Assembly: GCA_027011235.1 (NCBI GenBank)
Contig: JALVAI010000259.1
Span: 1 to 8,074 of the forward strand
Source: Desulfobulbaceae bacterium
Lineage (GTDB): Bacteria > Desulfobacterota > Desulfobulbia > Desulfobulbales > Desulfobulbaceae
Length of the DNA: 8,074 nt
Reading direction: 5' to 3'
This document shows, in pieces, positions 5,918-8,074 of this stretch (position 1 is the stretch's first letter; every line of letters begins with the position of its first letter). Under the pieces are notes generated by a model. It made no database searches and had not been told where the DNA came from. It saw nothing but the letters and a program-made list of their open reading frames with translations. The position numbers and the translations under genes are program-made.

Positions 5918-7135
5918 TTATTTCTGTTTTTTCCCCTTCATCTGCGCCTGCAGCAGATCGCCGAGGGTGCCCATGGATCTGGGCGTCTGGCTGGCCGGTG
6001 GCGGAGTATAGTTGTTGTCCTCTTTGTCTTCTTCCGTGTAATCCTCGGGCAGCAGGGAAATCCGCCGTTGTTCCGGATCCACGGAGTCGATTTTCACGGT
6101 TATCGGCTGCCCGACTTCCAGGACCTCGCGGGGATGATTGATACGGCGGCCTGAGCCCAGTTTTGAGATGTGGAGCAACCCGTCCACGCCCGGCTCCAGG
6201 GTAATAAAGGCGCCAAAGGCGGCCAGGCGGGAGACTGTGGCCTGGTGGATGGAACCGGGAGGATATTTCTCAAAGACGCCCGTCCATGGATCTTCCGTGG
6301 TTTCGCGCAGGCTCAGCGAGATACGCTCATTGTCCCAGTCCAGTTTTTTAATGGCCACCTCTACCTGCTGGCCCCGGCTGAGGATGTCTTCAACCTTTTC
6401 GGTCTGTCCCCAGGCCAGCTCCGAGATCGGAATCAGGCCATCGATACCGCCGATATCAACAAAGGCGCCAAAGTCACGAATTGAGGTCACCGTGCCGGTG
6501 ACCCGCATCCCTTCCTCCAATGTCTGTTGCAATTCCTGCCGCTGTTCCTGCCGTTGCTCTTCAAGAACGGCCCGGGAGGAGAGAATGATATTGCGGCCGT
6601 TATTGCTGAATTCCGTCACCTTGAATGACATGGTGCGGCCAATATATTCATCGGGATCCTCGATCCGGCGAATATCCATCTGCGAGTAAGGGCAAAAGGC
6701 GCGCACTCCGGCGACCTGAATTTCAAAGCCGCCTTTTATCTCCCGGGCTACCTTTCCTTCCACCGGGATGCCGGCATGAAAGGCGTCTTCAATCTCCTGC
6801 AACGAAGCCCGGCCCGAGCCGAGCCGAGTGGTAAAGATCATCTCACCGCCACGCTGGGCAACGAAAAAGGCCTTGACCCTGTCCCCCGCTTTTACCGTGC
6901 AGTTGCCTTCATCATCCTGAAATTCCGACGCCTTGATGATGCCTTCGCTCTTGCCGCCAATGTCAAGAAAGATATTTTCCCCGCTTAAGCCGGCAACCAC
7001 CGCCTCTATGCGGTCACCTGGCTGCAACTGTTGACGGGAGATGGATTTTTTCTGGAACAGGTCTTCAAAGGATTCTGCAGTCATGGTTTTTTGGTCAATG
7101 TGTAAGTTAATTTCGTGGTTTTCGTTGCCCGTCAC
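5918..7135 (-). CDS. Four-S1-domain RNA-binding protein (ribosomal protein S1-like)
   Basis: 405 residues, cytoplasmic. Four S1/OB-fold repeats are visible: about 38-107, 122-189, 207-278 and 293-362. The third (GTVTSIRDFGAFVDIGGIDGLIPISEL) and the fourth (AAFGAFITLEPGVDGLLHIS) are the most canonical; the first two are more diverged. A Gln/Glu-rich linker (191-207) joins repeats 2 and 3, and an acidic then Lys-rich tail follows 364. Ribosomal protein S1 in E. coli has six repeats and is longer, so this is more likely an S1 paralogue acting in mRNA binding or translation than the main ribosomal S1 (inference). The start is GTG at 7135, supported by GAGGA six bases upstream and by the GTGA overlap with the phosphoesterase gene; an ATG at 7084 has no ribosome binding site. 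It converges with the toxin remnant, 12 bases away, with no visible hairpin terminator. Confidence 0.87.
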   Translation of the reverse strand: MTGNENHEINLHIDQKTMTAESFEDLFQKKSISRQQLQPGDRIEAVVAGLSGENIFLDIGGKSEGIIKASEFQDDEGNCTVKAGDRVKAFFVAQRGGEMIFTTRLGSGRASLQEIEDAFHAGIPVEGKVAREIKGGFEIQVAGVRAFCPYSQMDIRRIEDPDEYIGRTMSFKVTEFSNNGRNIILSSRAVLEEQRQEQRQELQQTLEEGMRVTGTVTSIRDFGAFVDIGGIDGLIPISELAWGQTEKVEDILSRGQQVEVAIKKLDWDNERISLSLRETTEDPWTGVFEKYPPGSIHQATVSRLAAFGAFITLEPGVDGLLHISKLGSGRRINHPREVLEVGQPITVKIDSVDPEQRRISLLPEDYTEEDKEDNNYTPPPASQTPRSMGTLGDLLQAQMKGKKQK

Positions 7136-7656
7136 AGGGAGTCCTCATCAATGACAAGCCGTTTGCCGACAACTATCCGCTCCCAGCTCAAATCCGATGT
7201 CTCGACAAGGATAAAGCCGGGCAACTCGTCTTTGCCAAGGAGATCTCCCGGGTTGAGCAGCAGACAGTCACCGACCATCCGGCCGGAGCTTTCATGGTTA
7301 TGGCCACAGCAGACCATATCATACCGGCCGCTGGCTGCAAGGCCGAATGCGATTTCCGGATAATGATGACACCCTATGCGCAGGCCGCCTGCTTTGATAT
7401 CCATGGCAATGCCGTGGTGGCTGATGCGCTTAAATACTGTCCCGCACCGGGAGGAGATCAGGTGTTGGTCACCGACATTGTTGCCGTAAATCAGGTGAAT
7501 ATCACCATCAAACCTGTTCAGGTAGGCGAGCATGAACGGAGAGATCAGGTCGCCGCAGTGGATGAGCAACTTTGCTCCGGCCCTGTTGGCATGGGCAACG
7601 GCCCTGGCCAGGTTGGGGATGTGGTCGTGACTGTCGGAGAGGATGGCGATTTTCAT
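7132..7656 (-). CDS. YfcE/MJ0936-type metallophosphoesterase
   Basis: 174 residues, the typical length for this small calcineurin-like phosphodiesterase family (TIGR00040). The metal ligands are recognisable: D8 and H10 in LSDSHD (6-11), D36 in HCGDL (33-37), N59/N60 in YGNN (57-60), H97/H98 in CHHYPE, and H119 and H121 in CGHNH (117-121), followed by LLNPGDL (132-138). It would hydrolyse phosphodiester or phosphomonoester bonds with two metal ions such as Mn2+. The physiological substrate is unknown for most members, although E. coli YfcE cleaves model phosphodiesters. No signal peptide is present. The start is ATG at 7656, preceded only by a weak A-rich AAAAAGA stretch. The stop overlaps the S1-protein start by 4 bases, so the two are translationally coupled. 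It lies about 80 bases downstream of the palindromic element. Confidence 0.9.
   Translation of the reverse strand: MKIAILSDSHDHIPNLARAVAHANRAGAKLLIHCGDLISPFMLAYLNRFDGDIHLIYGNNVGDQHLISSRCGTVFKRISHHGIAMDIKAGGLRIGCHHYPEIAFGLAASGRYDMVCCGHNHESSGRMVGDCLLLNPGDLLGKDELPGFILVETSDLSWERIVVGKRLVIDEDSL
7142..7146 (-). promoter_or_regulatory. Ribosome binding site fixing the GTG start of the S1-domain gene
   Basis: Read on the minus strand this is GAGGA, followed by CTCCCT and then GTG. It lies inside the last codons of the phosphoesterase gene. This makes GTG at 7135 the better start over the internal ATG at 7084, which is preceded by GACCAAAAAACC. Confidence 0.6.
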
Positions 7657-7735
7657 TCTTTTTTACCGGCGGCAATACCATTGTTGTAACTGGTCACAGG
7701 ATTTGTAATTATTTGTTTTCATCTCGCTTAAACCT

Positions 7736-7867
7736 GTAAGTGATCAGGGGTGCCGTAGATTCGTGCAGGCGCGACGGCCCGCTATAGACCGTCTATGCGG
7801 GCCGTCGCGACCGTGCGAAGAGGTAAGCGAGCCTGCGAGACTCCGTGCGGTGCCTCTGATCACTTAC
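7736..7867 (+). repeat. 132-base nested inverted-repeat element, candidate MITE/REP-like element or structured RNA
   Basis: The outer arms are GTAAGTGATCAGGGGTGCCG (7736-7755) and CGGTGCCTCTGATCACTTAC (7848-7867). These pair along all 20 positions if three G-U pairs are allowed; the outermost 12 bp are perfect. Inside is a hairpin spanning 7760-7819: TTCGTGC with GTGCGAA (two G-U pairs), GG with CC, then a perfect 13-bp CGCGACGGCCCGC (7770-7782) / GCGGGCCGTCGCG (7797-7809), and ATAGA with TCTAT around a 3-base loop. GCAGGC (7765-7770) can instead pair with GCCTGC (7831-7836). All five wobble pairs are G-U on the plus strand, so the plus-strand transcript, or single strand, is the better-folding one. 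The composition is far more GC-rich than the adjacent intergenic bases. No coding frame inside looks real. There are no tRNA or attC features. It may also act as a bidirectional terminator. Confidence 0.7.
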
Positions 7868-8074
7868 CCATTGTTTGCCGGGTTGACTGCCAGGGCCAGG
7901 CAATGGGTGGCGTTGGCGTACATGAGATGTTTTGCGCACAGGTCATTGATAAATGCGGTCAACTGCGCTTCTTTAACCGTCTTGAACTGTTGCAGCAACG
8001 TTTTTTTTGGAGTCGGCTGTTCGCAGGCAAGATAAATTTCACGGGACAACCCCTTGAGTCGGTGGTGCAGGGTC
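7864..8074 (-). CDS. C-terminal fragment, possibly RiPP-maturation radical SAM protein
   Basis: Only the last 69 codons and the TAA stop (7864-7866) are in the window; the frame runs on past base 8074, so any start codon seen here is internal. Visible features: LSREIYLACEQPTPKKTLLQQF (9-30), then a helix-like EAQLTAFINDLCAKHLMYAN (35-54), then HCLALAVNP (57-65). The pattern of an 'xxxIYLACEEPxxxxxL' helix, a second helix ending in 'LxxxxLMYxxxxxxLALAV' and an early end recalls the winged-helix-like C-terminus of B12-binding radical SAM enzymes that mature RiPP peptides. This is pattern memory, not a proven match. The radical SAM core (CxxxCxxC) would lie outside the window. The last codon and the stop lie in the outer arm of the palindromic element, so the natural C-terminus may have been altered. 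Confidence 0.4.
   Translation of the reverse strand, partial: TLHHRLKGLSREIYLACEQPTPKKTLLQQFKTVKEAQLTAFINDLCAKHLMYANATHCLALAVNPANNG

Noticed and set aside
6138..6689. Plus-strand frame of 183 codons opposite the S1-domain gene
   Set aside because: It is Ser/Arg/Pro-rich with no motif and antisense to clear S1 repeats; it is a shadow.
7736..7867. Integron attC site, retron ncRNA or tRNA-like gene
   Set aside because: There are no GTTRRRY/RYYYAAC core sites, no reverse transcriptase nearby and no tRNA arms; the fold does not match these classes.
7763..8035. Plus-strand 90-codon frame across the palindromic element
   Set aside because: It begins inside the hairpin, has no domain, and lies antisense to the better-supported C-terminal fragment on the minus strand.

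Overview
The window looks like chromosomal DNA of a Gram-negative, probably sulfate-reducing or sulfur-cycling member of the Desulfobacterota (Desulfobulbales-like). This is an inference. It rests on a DUF3786 protein with an N-terminal 4Fe-4S motif (a family typical of such anaerobes), a heptose-kinase gene (LPS-bearing envelope), the yicC-remA-gmk gene order, and a moderately GC-rich coding style. No rRNA, tRNA, CRISPR array or intact insertion sequence was seen.

Left part, plus strand (about 171-5225): seven closely packed genes read in one direction. They are a DUF3786/Fe-S protein, rfaE1 (heptose-7-phosphate kinase), a YicC-family endoribonuclease, a small secreted DUF302 protein, remA (DUF370 DNA-binding regulator), gmk (guanylate kinase) and rlmB (TrmH-family 23S rRNA 2'-O-methyltransferase). 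Several overlap by 4-11 bases, so translational coupling and operon transcription are likely. The yicC-remA-gmk core is a known conserved cluster. Here a DUF302 gene is inserted after yicC, and rlmB sits where rpoZ often follows gmk.

Middle (5226-5905): an AT-richer island with a type II toxin-antitoxin module. The antitoxin (putative addiction module component family) is intact. The overlapping RelE/ParE-family toxin has an in-frame TAG at codon 19 and is probably dead. A perfect TATAAT box lies inside a small palindrome just before the antitoxin, which suggests an autoregulated, nearly leaderless mRNA.

Right part, minus strand (5918-8074): a four-S1-domain RNA-binding protein and, upstream of it, a YfcE-type metallophosphoesterase, overlapping by 4 bases. 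Further upstream on the same strand is the 3' end of a gene running off the window. Its C-terminus resembles RiPP-maturation radical SAM enzymes, but this is a tentative call.

The most unusual object is a 132-base nested inverted-repeat element at 7736-7867. A 20-bp outer stem encloses a long GC-rich hairpin. All five non-Watson-Crick pairs in the stems are G-U when read on the plus strand, and the outer repeat supplies the stop codon of the radical-SAM-like gene. The first 160 bases of the window also look like intergenic repeat DNA and share two short ordered motifs with the right half of this element.
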